Source: Prevotellaceae bacterium (GTDB lineage Bacteria; Bacteroidota; Bacteroidia; Bacteroidales; Bacteroidaceae). From it: 5,501 nucleotides of DNA. The stretch spans positions 1 through 5,501 of the forward strand of contig JAFLUS010000158.1 in assembly GCA_022508685.1 (NCBI GenBank), in the 5' to 3' direction. The notes beneath the pieces were generated by a model. It saw only the letters and a list, made by a program, of their open reading frames with translations. It was not told the DNA's origin and ran no database searches. Positions 1 through 5,501 of the stretch are shown piece after piece (the first letter of the stretch is position 1; every line of letters begins with the position of its first letter). The position numbers and the translations under genes were made by a program.

Positions 1-9
1 AAAAAACAG

Positions 10-17
10 TATATTTG
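10..17 (+). promoter_or_regulatory. Bacteroidetes-type -7 promoter element
   Basis: TATATTTG matches the Bacteroidetes primary-sigma -7 consensus TAnnTTTG at every fixed position. It lies 33 bp before the ATG of gene 1, so transcription should begin near position 22-25 with a leader of roughly 25-30 nt. The partner -33 TTTG element would fall left of the window and cannot be checked. It is the only good match I found ahead of the three genes and is the likely operon promoter. Confidence 0.6.
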
Positions 18-50
18 CAACAGAAAACCATAATTATCAACCTAACTGAT

Positions 51-1172
51 ATGACACATTCTACCAAACGATGGATTGCTGCCGCTTGTGTGGCAGCAGT
101 TGCAATGGGGTGGACTCCCGCCACTCGGGCGCAGGATAGTCCACAACGCGCCGTCAGACGCAATGTGCTGATGAACGCAAAGAACTTTGTAGTAACGCTG
201 AACTCGGGAACGACCTACTACTATTTGGTCAGTAGCGAGCAGAATGTCATGATGGTGCCCGCCGGCGACCGCGTGACGATTCAAGGCACGGAGTTCGCCA
301 AGAAGGACATCAAGTCGATGCGTTTCTACGAACTCGACCAGTTCCTGCTCGATGAAGACAGTCTTACGTACGACCGCAAACGTGCTTACGACCACGGATT
401 GGTCGGTGTGCGTCGCAGTCTGCAGCCCGGCAAATGGAATACGTTGGTGCTGCCGATGTCGCTGACCGGACGACAGATTGTCGATGCCTTTGGCGAAGGC
501 ACCGTGTTGGCTACGCTGACGGGTGTTCGCGAAGGCGACCTGACGACGATTGAATTCGATGCGGTCGACCTCGATACCGACGAGGTGGTGTACGAAGCCA
601 ACTATTGCTGCCTCATTCGTCCTACGCGCGAACCGGATTTGACGGCATCGCAACGGCTCAACTTTGCCGGCGAACGTGTGTACGGACCGCTGTGGCTCAT
701 TCCCAATGCTTCGATGAAGGCGGGACAGACGCCACGACTGAAGAGCGTCTATTCCGAAGACCGCGAAACGTCTATCCGCATGCGTGGTACCTATACCATA
801 TTGGATGGCAGCGACAAGGTGGGCAATGCCGTTCGCAATCCGCAGATTGCAGCCGGCACCTATTCCATCAATGCCGACGGCATCTTGGTTGAAAACACGG
901 AACCCGCTACCATTCATGCGTTTGAATGTTGGATAGAGAATATGGGTACGACCACTGCGCTCAAATTCTATGTGAATGGTCCCGAAGAATATGTTTCGGA
1001 CATGGCGGACTTCATCCGTGTGCCGCAGAGCCAACTTGGTAATGAAGCAGCCAACGTCTACGACTTGCAAGGACGTTGCGTAGGCGTACTTCCTGCCGAA
1101 TCCACGCTCGGTTCGTTGTCTTTGCCACGTGGTATCTACATCGTGCGCGGACAGAAATACGTGGTGAATTGA
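51..1172 (+). CDS. Secreted beta-rich protein of unknown function with sorting-like C-terminus
   Basis: 373 aa, function not recognised. The ATG at 51 is chosen because it gives a clean signal peptide: basic TKRW, a hydrophobic Ala/Val stretch at about 8-20, and cleavage after TRA (residue 27) leaving Gln-Asp-Ser. The frame is open back to a TTG at 15, but that codon lies inside the promoter element. Residues about 45-92 form a short beta module ending in DIKSMRF. Residues 118-190 resemble a segment common in Bacteroidales surface proteins: a 'PGKWNTLVLPMSLTG' stretch, then 'AFGEGT' and 'ATLTG', ending in an ANYCCLI strand where relatives usually read like AxxPYLI. Residues 335-373 (VYDLQGR, then LPRGIYIV and a VVN end) look like the C-terminal beta tail of Bacteroidetes exported proteins, related to type A T9SS sorting domains. 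No catalytic motif is visible. It leads the operon, so it may be an adhesin-like or accessory partner of the two protease-like products (inference). Confidence 0.85.
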   Translation: MTHSTKRWIAAACVAAVAMGWTPATRAQDSPQRAVRRNVLMNAKNFVVTLNSGTTYYYLVSSEQNVMMVPAGDRVTIQGTEFAKKDIKSMRFYELDQFLLDEDSLTYDRKRAYDHGLVGVRRSLQPGKWNTLVLPMSLTGRQIVDAFGEGTVLATLTGVREGDLTTIEFDAVDLDTDEVVYEANYCCLIRPTREPDLTASQRLNFAGERVYGPLWLIPNASMKAGQTPRLKSVYSEDRETSIRMRGTYTILDGSDKVGNAVRNPQIAAGTYSINADGILVENTEPATIHAFECWIENMGTTTALKFYVNGPEEYVSDMADFIRVPQSQLGNEAANVYDLQGRCVGVLPAESTLGSLSLPRGIYIVRGQKYVVN

Positions 1173-1208
1173 AATGATGAAGAATGACGAACGAAGAAAG
1201 AAGAAACA
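1173..1208 (+). promoter_or_regulatory. Purine-rich intergenic leader of gene 2
   Basis: This 36-bp gap is almost all A and G, with short GAAGAA/AATGA-type near-repeats. It has no TAnnTTTG element and no hairpin, so genes 1 and 2 are probably co-transcribed. The GAAGAAAGAAGAAAC tract just before the ATG at 1209 is the likely ribosome-entry region. Bacteroidota usually rely on an unstructured A-rich leader rather than a strong Shine-Dalgarno. Confidence 0.4.
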
Positions 1209-2792
1209 ATGAAAAAGCAAAATCATAAATTCCACTTTCTGGCAGTAGGCTTGCTTTTTGCCTATGCTGCCAACAGTACGGCTCAAGATTCACTTTATGT
1301 GCGCTACGACGACCGCTTCAAGGCCAATGGTTTCGTCGCACTTGAGAACGTAGACTCCATTTCCGTACAACAGAACCAACTTCGCGTTTACAATCCCAAC
1401 GTGCCGATGGGATATACCAACCGCCTCTACACGGCGTTGTTGCCCGACTATGCCGGTGAATTCACATTCACCGACCCGGGACGTTATCTGTTGAAACCCA
1501 ACACGTACAGCGGTACCAACTACATGAACAACAATGCGGCATCGGGTTACAACTTCGCCCACAGCGTCGAGAGCGAGCACTATGCTGTGTTCTGGGACGT
1601 GCGCTACGGCGACGACCCCACACGCATCCAACATCCGGGCGACATCTACAACACCGCCAATGCGTACAACGTGCTGAATATCGGCGAAAAGTGTTGGGAA
1701 AAATACTGCGAACTCGGTTTCTTGGTGCCCGGTCAGTCCACGACGGATAAGTACAAAATCCAACTCTACATTCCTTATCAATCGGAATGGCGTGCCGACG
1801 CATCGGGTACCGATGGCGTATCGGGCGGAAAGACCGGTATCGGACACTTCAATCCGTGGGCTGCAAATGCTCGTGGCGGACACACCATCGCCCATGAAGT
1901 GGGTCACACCTTCCAATACCTCGTTTCTGCCGACCTCGGACAGCAGCATGGTTTCAACTATGGTTACGACGACTATGCCAATGGTGGAAACGGCTGGTGG
2001 GAAAGTTGTGCCGACTGGCAAGCCTACAAGATTTTCCCCGAACGTCAATTCACTGATGGCGAATATTTTGAAGGACACCTTGCTCGCCACTACCTCAACC
2101 TTCTTCACGAAGATTGGCGCTACGACAACTGCTTCATCCAAGACTGGTGGTGCATGAAGCATGGTGCCGACTTCATCGGTCGCCTGTGGCGCGAATCCAA
2201 CAAACCCGAAGACCCCGTTGAGGCTTATCAGCGCCTGTGCGGCATCACGCAAGCCGAGTTCTGCGACGAACAAATGGAAGGCTATATGCGCATGGCAACA
2301 TGGGACATCGACGGCGTGCGCGACCGTGCCAAGCACCGCATCGGACAGCACAAAACCTTTCTCAATCGCGTCGGCACTGCCACGCACACATGGCAGAGCG
2401 ACGTTGAACATTGCATCCAGAACTATGGTTATACCATTATCAACATGAACCGCCCTGCTACCGGCACGGTGGTGAAAGCAGATTTCACCGGTCTCGTCGG
2501 TGCTGCCGGCTACAAGACCATCTATCCCGAACGTGCAGGTTGGCGCTACGCCTTCGTTGCCCTCTCGTCTGACGGCACCCGCACCTACGGCGATGTTCAG
2601 AAGACGCAGACGGGTACTGCCACGCTCACCATTCCCGCCAACTGCACCAATCTCTTCTTTGTCGTGATGGGTGCACCGACGCAGCACTGGCGTCACCCGT
2701 GGGATTTCGGCGGTTCGACCGTCTATCCGCAGAACGGCGAACAATGGCCCTTCCAAGTTACGTTTGAAAACACCAACTTGCTTGGAAAGTAA
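1209..2792 (+). CDS. Secreted DUF6055-like putative zinc metalloprotease (HEVGH...E)
   Basis: 527 aa. The signal peptide has KKQNHK, a hydrophobic core at 9-21, and cleavage after STA (residue 25) leaving Gln-Asp-Ser. Residues 26-60 resemble the short 'DSLYV...DSI' beta module found at the front of many Bacteroidales surface proteins. The core begins near 118 (SVESEHYAVFWD). A zinc-protease signature follows: H229-E230-V-G-H233 at 1893-1907, then WWESCADW with E265 32 residues after H233, a layout typical of gluzincins. Inferred ligands are H229, H233 and E265, with E230 as catalytic base. The helical part at 300-370 ends in MATWDID. A C-terminal beta domain (about 400-525) carries WRYAFVAL, VVMGAPTQHW and EQWPFQV. 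Together these recall the family catalogued as DUF6055; that match is from memory, and peptidase activity is inferred. Unlike its neighbours it has no GIYIV-type tail, so it may stay periplasmic or use another route. Confidence 0.85.
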   Translation: MKKQNHKFHFLAVGLLFAYAANSTAQDSLYVRYDDRFKANGFVALENVDSISVQQNQLRVYNPNVPMGYTNRLYTALLPDYAGEFTFTDPGRYLLKPNTYSGTNYMNNNAASGYNFAHSVESEHYAVFWDVRYGDDPTRIQHPGDIYNTANAYNVLNIGEKCWEKYCELGFLVPGQSTTDKYKIQLYIPYQSEWRADASGTDGVSGGKTGIGHFNPWAANARGGHTIAHEVGHTFQYLVSADLGQQHGFNYGYDDYANGGNGWWESCADWQAYKIFPERQFTDGEYFEGHLARHYLNLLHEDWRYDNCFIQDWWCMKHGADFIGRLWRESNKPEDPVEAYQRLCGITQAEFCDEQMEGYMRMATWDIDGVRDRAKHRIGQHKTFLNRVGTATHTWQSDVEHCIQNYGYTIINMNRPATGTVVKADFTGLVGAAGYKTIYPERAGWRYAFVALSSDGTRTYGDVQKTQTGTATLTIPANCTNLFFVVMGAPTQHWRHPWDFGGSTVYPQNGEQWPFQVTFENTNLLGK

Positions 2793-2825
2793 CCTTTGAT
2801 ATACTTTTTTATCCATCGTAAAACA
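2793..2825 (+). promoter_or_regulatory. AT-rich intergenic leader of gene 3
   Basis: This 33-bp gap between the stop of gene 2 and the ATG of gene 3 contains a T-run but no stem before it, so it does not read as a terminator. TACTTTTT is only a near match to TAnnTTTG and has no -33 partner at normal spacing. Co-transcription with gene 2 is the simplest reading. The reading frame of gene 3 is open back to a TTG at 2796, but the ATG at 2826 is preferred because a signal peptide starts there. Confidence 0.4.
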
Positions 2826-5285
2826 ATGAAAAAAATCATTTTTGCGGTATTCTCTGTCTGCGCAGCATGCTTGACCATGTCTGCGCAGACGGACTATACC
2901 AACCACATCCTCAATCCGTCGTTTGAACAGAACGGAACGGCAAACTGGACGTCTGTCAACCTTGTCACGCAGTCGAACCAATCTTTTTCAAAAAAAGCAG
3001 GTGTAATCTATCTCGAAAGGTGGGTGGCGCAGGGCAACCGCGTAGGCGACGCATCGGTACGGCAAACCATCACGTTGCCCGTCGGTAAGTATCGGCTGAC
3101 CGTCGGTGCGCAGAACTACAACCAATCGGCAACGACGCAGCAATGTACAGGTGCCTACATCTTTGCCGGTCTGCAGCAGACGCCCGTCTACACGCCCGCC
3201 GACTACACGGTGGAGTTCACCCACATCGGCACCACCGTCGAAATCGGTTTCATTGCCGAGAACGCGAGCGGAAACTGGCTTGCCGTCGATAATTTCCGCC
3301 TTACGCTCATCGAAGAACTCACGGCAGACGCACTCCTCGCCGAATTGCACCAACAGATTGCCGACGCACAGGCGTTGCTCGGAAGCATGATGTCGGCTGC
3401 TGCATCCGCTGCGCTCCACGATGCCATCAATACGGCAACAGCCCTCACCGCCGCATCGGCAACAGCCGACATTCAGGCAGCATCGCAAGCCCTTATGCTC
3501 GCCATGGTGCAGGCGCAGGTTTCCATTGCGCAGTATGCCGACCTGCAAGCCGCAATCGATGCCGCTGCAGCCGTCTATGATGCAACGAAGAACGGCGCCG
3601 ACGACCTTCTTGCCGAAATCAACATCGCCAACGCGCTCGTAGCCAATCCCGACGCGACACCCGCAGAACTTGCCGACGAGATTGAGCGACTGGCGACAGC
3701 CACCTTGCTCTTCCGCGTAGCGAACGGCAGCGGTACGGCGCCCGTGGTCACCACGCATACGCAATTCTACATTCCTGCTGCCCATGGTGCACTCATCCGT
3801 GCCACTATCAGCGGCAGCAACGTCATCGAACGCGGTATTTGCTGGAGCACCGAACCCGACCCCACGATTGCCGACCACCGCTCGACGAAGTATTACAGCC
3901 AGAAAGGCATGCTCTTCCACGTGTCCGACATGCAACCGGCAAGCGTTTTCTATGCACGTCCGTATGCCATTACCGGCACTTACGCCGTCGGTTACGGCGA
4001 CCCCATGAAGATTGTCACCCTTCCCGTCGGCTCTTGTCGCGGCACATGGGACGAAGGTGCGCCCACCGAGGATGCCAACGCACGTTGCCGCAACGCCATT
4101 GCCGAAACCATTGACTACCTCAACGAATGGACGGCCATCAAGGGCTTCACCCTTTCCGGTCACTATGGTGCTCAGACGCCCACAGCCGATTGTGGTTATG
4201 GCGGTTATATGCGCATCGGTCCCAATGCCGGCAACCAAGCCATCGGTACTGTCATCCACGAAACCGGACACGGCGTAGGCGTCGGCACTCACTGGCGTTG
4301 GTACAGTTGTGCCGATACGCGCGAAAACGTCACTTACGGCAAATGGCTCGGTTCGTGGGCAAACAAGACGCTGCAATTCCTTGAGAACACCACCGACGAA
4401 GCCACGTTCATGACGGGTGACGGCACGCACGGGTGGGGCACCAACGCATCCTACGACTGGTTTGTCAACGGAGCCGACAAGGACAAGCACACCGCCGTGC
4501 AGTACATCGGTGGCTGCGCCCTGCTTTACTCGCTCTACATCGACGGACTTTGCCCCACCACCGGTTATCCCAATGGTGTTCCCGGCTACACGTTCCAGTT
4601 TGACGAAAGCAAGAAATACTATATCAAGTGTGAAAACCCCGACCGCGGCCTCTACGATTCATTCCTCCGTCAGCGCAACACCACCAGCGTGGCATGGATG
4701 CCCAGCACCGATGAGCAACCCACCGACTCCGCAGCATGGAACATCACCTACCTGCCGCAAACCGGCTACTACCTCTTCCGCAACGTAGCCACCGGCAAGT
4801 ATCTCACCCATCCTGCCACAGGAACGAGCATTTCCCTCAAGTCCACCAGTTCGCCGTCGTCGACCGAGCAGTTCCAACTCATGCCGAGCCGTGCCGACAT
4901 CACGCTTGGCACCACAGACGACAACCGCTTCACCGCTTCCACCTATTGGTTTACGTGGAACGCATCGAATGAAAACCGCGCCATGGTGTTCAACACCTTC
5001 AACGACCGCACCAACGTCGGTGCCGTCGCCGCCAGCGGATTCAGTTATTCCTCGACGGCATACAATCAGCACTTCCTCATCATCAGCGAAGACCAGTTGC
5101 CAGCCTTCCGCGAGGCTGCCATTGCCACCGGCATACACAGCGTGTCCGAAGCAACGGCGAGCGAAAGCAGTACGACGCCCGTCGCTATCTACACCCCCGA
5201 CGGCACGCTTCTGCAGCACATGCGCCAAGGCATCAACATCGTCCGCTATGCCGACGGCACGACGCGCAAAATCATGGTGAAGTAA
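2826..5285 (+). CDS. Large modular secreted putative metalloprotease with glycan-binding-like domains
   Basis: 819 aa from the ATG at 2826, which opens a signal peptide (MKKIIFAVF..., cleaved after MSA at residue 20, Gln next). Domains are assigned by eye. Residues 25-162 form a jelly roll like CBM6/35 modules, from ILNPSFE to WLAVDNFRLTLI. Residues 165-297 are Ala-rich helices with two FIVAR-like repeats (around AINTATAL and INIANALV). Residues 305-400 are Fn3-like (ERGICWSTEPDPTI, then VFYARPYAI). Residues 401-585 are the catalytic-like domain with H478-E479-T-G-H482 (4257-4271), then GVGVGTH489, GDGTH535GW and an ALLYSLYIDGL helix. Residues 590-755 resemble a ricin-type beta-trefoil (KYYIKCEN, YYLFRNVATGKYL). 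Residues 767-819 form a sorting-like tail (AIYTPDGTLL, INIV, IMVK end). H478 and H482 should bind zinc with E479 as base; the third ligand is unclear. The family is not named with certainty. The architecture suggests a cell-surface or released protease acting on a glycosylated substrate (inference). Confidence 0.87.
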   Translation: MKKIIFAVFSVCAACLTMSAQTDYTNHILNPSFEQNGTANWTSVNLVTQSNQSFSKKAGVIYLERWVAQGNRVGDASVRQTITLPVGKYRLTVGAQNYNQSATTQQCTGAYIFAGLQQTPVYTPADYTVEFTHIGTTVEIGFIAENASGNWLAVDNFRLTLIEELTADALLAELHQQIADAQALLGSMMSAAASAALHDAINTATALTAASATADIQAASQALMLAMVQAQVSIAQYADLQAAIDAAAAVYDATKNGADDLLAEINIANALVANPDATPAELADEIERLATATLLFRVANGSGTAPVVTTHTQFYIPAAHGALIRATISGSNVIERGICWSTEPDPTIADHRSTKYYSQKGMLFHVSDMQPASVFYARPYAITGTYAVGYGDPMKIVTLPVGSCRGTWDEGAPTEDANARCRNAIAETIDYLNEWTAIKGFTLSGHYGAQTPTADCGYGGYMRIGPNAGNQAIGTVIHETGHGVGVGTHWRWYSCADTRENVTYGKWLGSWANKTLQFLENTTDEATFMTGDGTHGWGTNASYDWFVNGADKDKHTAVQYIGGCALLYSLYIDGLCPTTGYPNGVPGYTFQFDESKKYYIKCENPDRGLYDSFLRQRNTTSVAWMPSTDEQPTDSAAWNITYLPQTGYYLFRNVATGKYLTHPATGTSISLKSTSSPSSTEQFQLMPSRADITLGTTDDNRFTASTYWFTWNASNENRAMVFNTFNDRTNVGAVAASGFSYSSTAYNQHFLIISEDQLPAFREAAIATGIHSVSEATASESSTTPVAIYTPDGTLLQHMRQGINIVRYADGTTRKIMVK

Positions 5286-5312
5286 TCTCCCCATACAGCA
5301 CCTCTCCCTTTG

Positions 5313-5364
5313 CGAGAGCATGAAAGGAATTTATACCGCTCCCTTCATGCTCTCGTTTTTTATT
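5313..5364 (+). terminator. Strong Rho-independent terminator of the three-gene operon
   Basis: CGAGAGCATGAA (5313-5324) pairs perfectly with TTCATGCTCTCG (5344-5355). After one A/C mismatch the stem extends by two more G-C pairs inward. It is followed directly by six T, then ATT. It begins 28 bp after the stop of gene 3. The opposite strand has no T-run after the hairpin, so it should act only on plus-strand transcripts. Confidence 0.92.
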
Positions 5365-5501
5365 GTCGCACAGGCTTTTATCACGAATAGGCGATTGTGC
5401 CGCATGTGTTCGTCAGCAAGCATTTGCATCTCTGTAAGTAGACTGCCTAAATGTTAAATTCCTTTAACAACCAGTGTTAAAATTAACATTTAAGTGTTAA
5501 A
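5365..5501. other. Intergenic region with no recognisable gene
   Basis: No convincing coding frame or RNA gene is seen after the terminator. The first part (to about 5440) is mixed sequence with nothing recognised. The last 50 bp are strongly AT-rich and carry the half-site cluster described separately. A TTTG at 5423-5426 followed 21 bp later by TAAATGTT is only a weak resemblance to a Bacteroidetes -33/-7 promoter. Confidence 0.6.
5452..5500. repeat. Five alternating TGTTAA/TTAACA half-sites (possible operator)
   Basis: TGTTAA occurs at 5452-5457, 5475-5480 and 5495-5500, and its reverse complement TTAACA at 5464-5469 and 5483-5488, strictly alternating. The first pair forms a perfect 7-bp inverted repeat (TGTTAAA, TTCC, TTTAACA). 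Half-site starts are 12, 11, 8 and 12 bp apart. The cluster runs to the right edge. It may be an operator for a dimeric regulator of a gene beyond the window, or only AT-rich promoter DNA. Confidence 0.5.

Noticed and set aside
15..50. Extension of gene 1 to the upstream TTG at 15.
   Set aside because: The TTG is part of the TATATTTG promoter element and would lie upstream of the predicted transcript start. The added residues would also bury the signal peptide.
1893..2018. Gene 2 as an M60/enhancin-like mucin protease.
   Set aside because: Only the HExxH core is shared. The surrounding residues, the WWESCADW segment and the WRYAFVAL/VVMGAPTQHW domain fit a DUF6055-like protein better.
2793..2815. 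Promoter or terminator between genes 2 and 3.
   Set aside because: The T-run has no preceding stem, and the TTTG and TACTTTTT elements are only a few bases apart instead of the usual spacing of about 19-21 bp.
2796..2825. Extension of gene 3 to the upstream TTG at 2796.
   Set aside because: It begins 4 bp after the stop of gene 2 and adds ten residues before a standard MKKIIF signal peptide start.
2856..2891. Lipoprotein signal in gene 3 (Cys12 and Cys15 in the leader).
   Set aside because: Neither Cys has a Leu or similar residue at -3 with small residues following in a standard lipobox. The MSA|Q site fits signal peptidase I.
1290..4490. Very long open frames on the minus strand opposite genes 2 and 3 (1290-2981 and 2988-4490), with a similar one opposite gene 1 (42-1286).
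   Set aside because: They lie in exact codon register with the sense genes. They stay open only because the sense genes almost never use TTA, CTA or TCA codons; the frames end at sense TCA codons at 1290 and 2988. The products are low-complexity Val/Gly/Arg-rich with no signal peptide or domain, while the plus-strand frames have clear domains.

Overview
The window looks like a piece of a Bacteroidota (Bacteroidales, probably Prevotellaceae-like) chromosome. Four things point there. The left edge carries a Bacteroidetes -7 promoter element (TAnnTTTG form). Leaders are AT-rich and lack a clear Shine-Dalgarno. All three proteins are exported, and each has Gln right after the predicted signal peptidase I site. 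Two of them end in the GIY/NIV...K beta-strand tail typical of secreted proteins in this phylum. The genus is inferred from style only.

Layout: a promoter-like element (10-17) is followed by three closely spaced plus-strand genes (51-1172, 1209-2792, 2826-5285; gaps of 36 and 33 bp) and a strong intrinsic terminator (5313-5364). This looks like one complete transcription unit. Gene 1 is a 373-aa secreted beta-rich protein of unknown function with a sorting-like C-terminus. Gene 2 is a 527-aa secreted DUF6055-like protein with a gluzincin-style HEVGH...E zinc site. Gene 3 is an 819-aa modular secreted protein: a carbohydrate-binding-like jelly roll, an Ala-rich FIVAR-like helical region, an Fn3-like domain, a second and unrelated HETGH zinc-protease-like domain, a ricin-type beta-trefoil-like domain and a sorting-like tail.

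The last 137 bp (5365-5501) hold no convincing gene. They contain an AT-rich cluster of five alternating TGTTAA/TTAACA half-sites running into the right edge, plausibly the control region of a gene outside the window.

Taken together, the operon would send two different predicted zinc metalloproteases and one accessory beta-protein to the periplasm or cell surface. The glycan-binding-like modules of gene 3 suggest a glycosylated substrate such as mucin or another host or dietary glycoprotein. That role is inferred from architecture. No mobile element, CRISPR array, tRNA or rRNA was seen.
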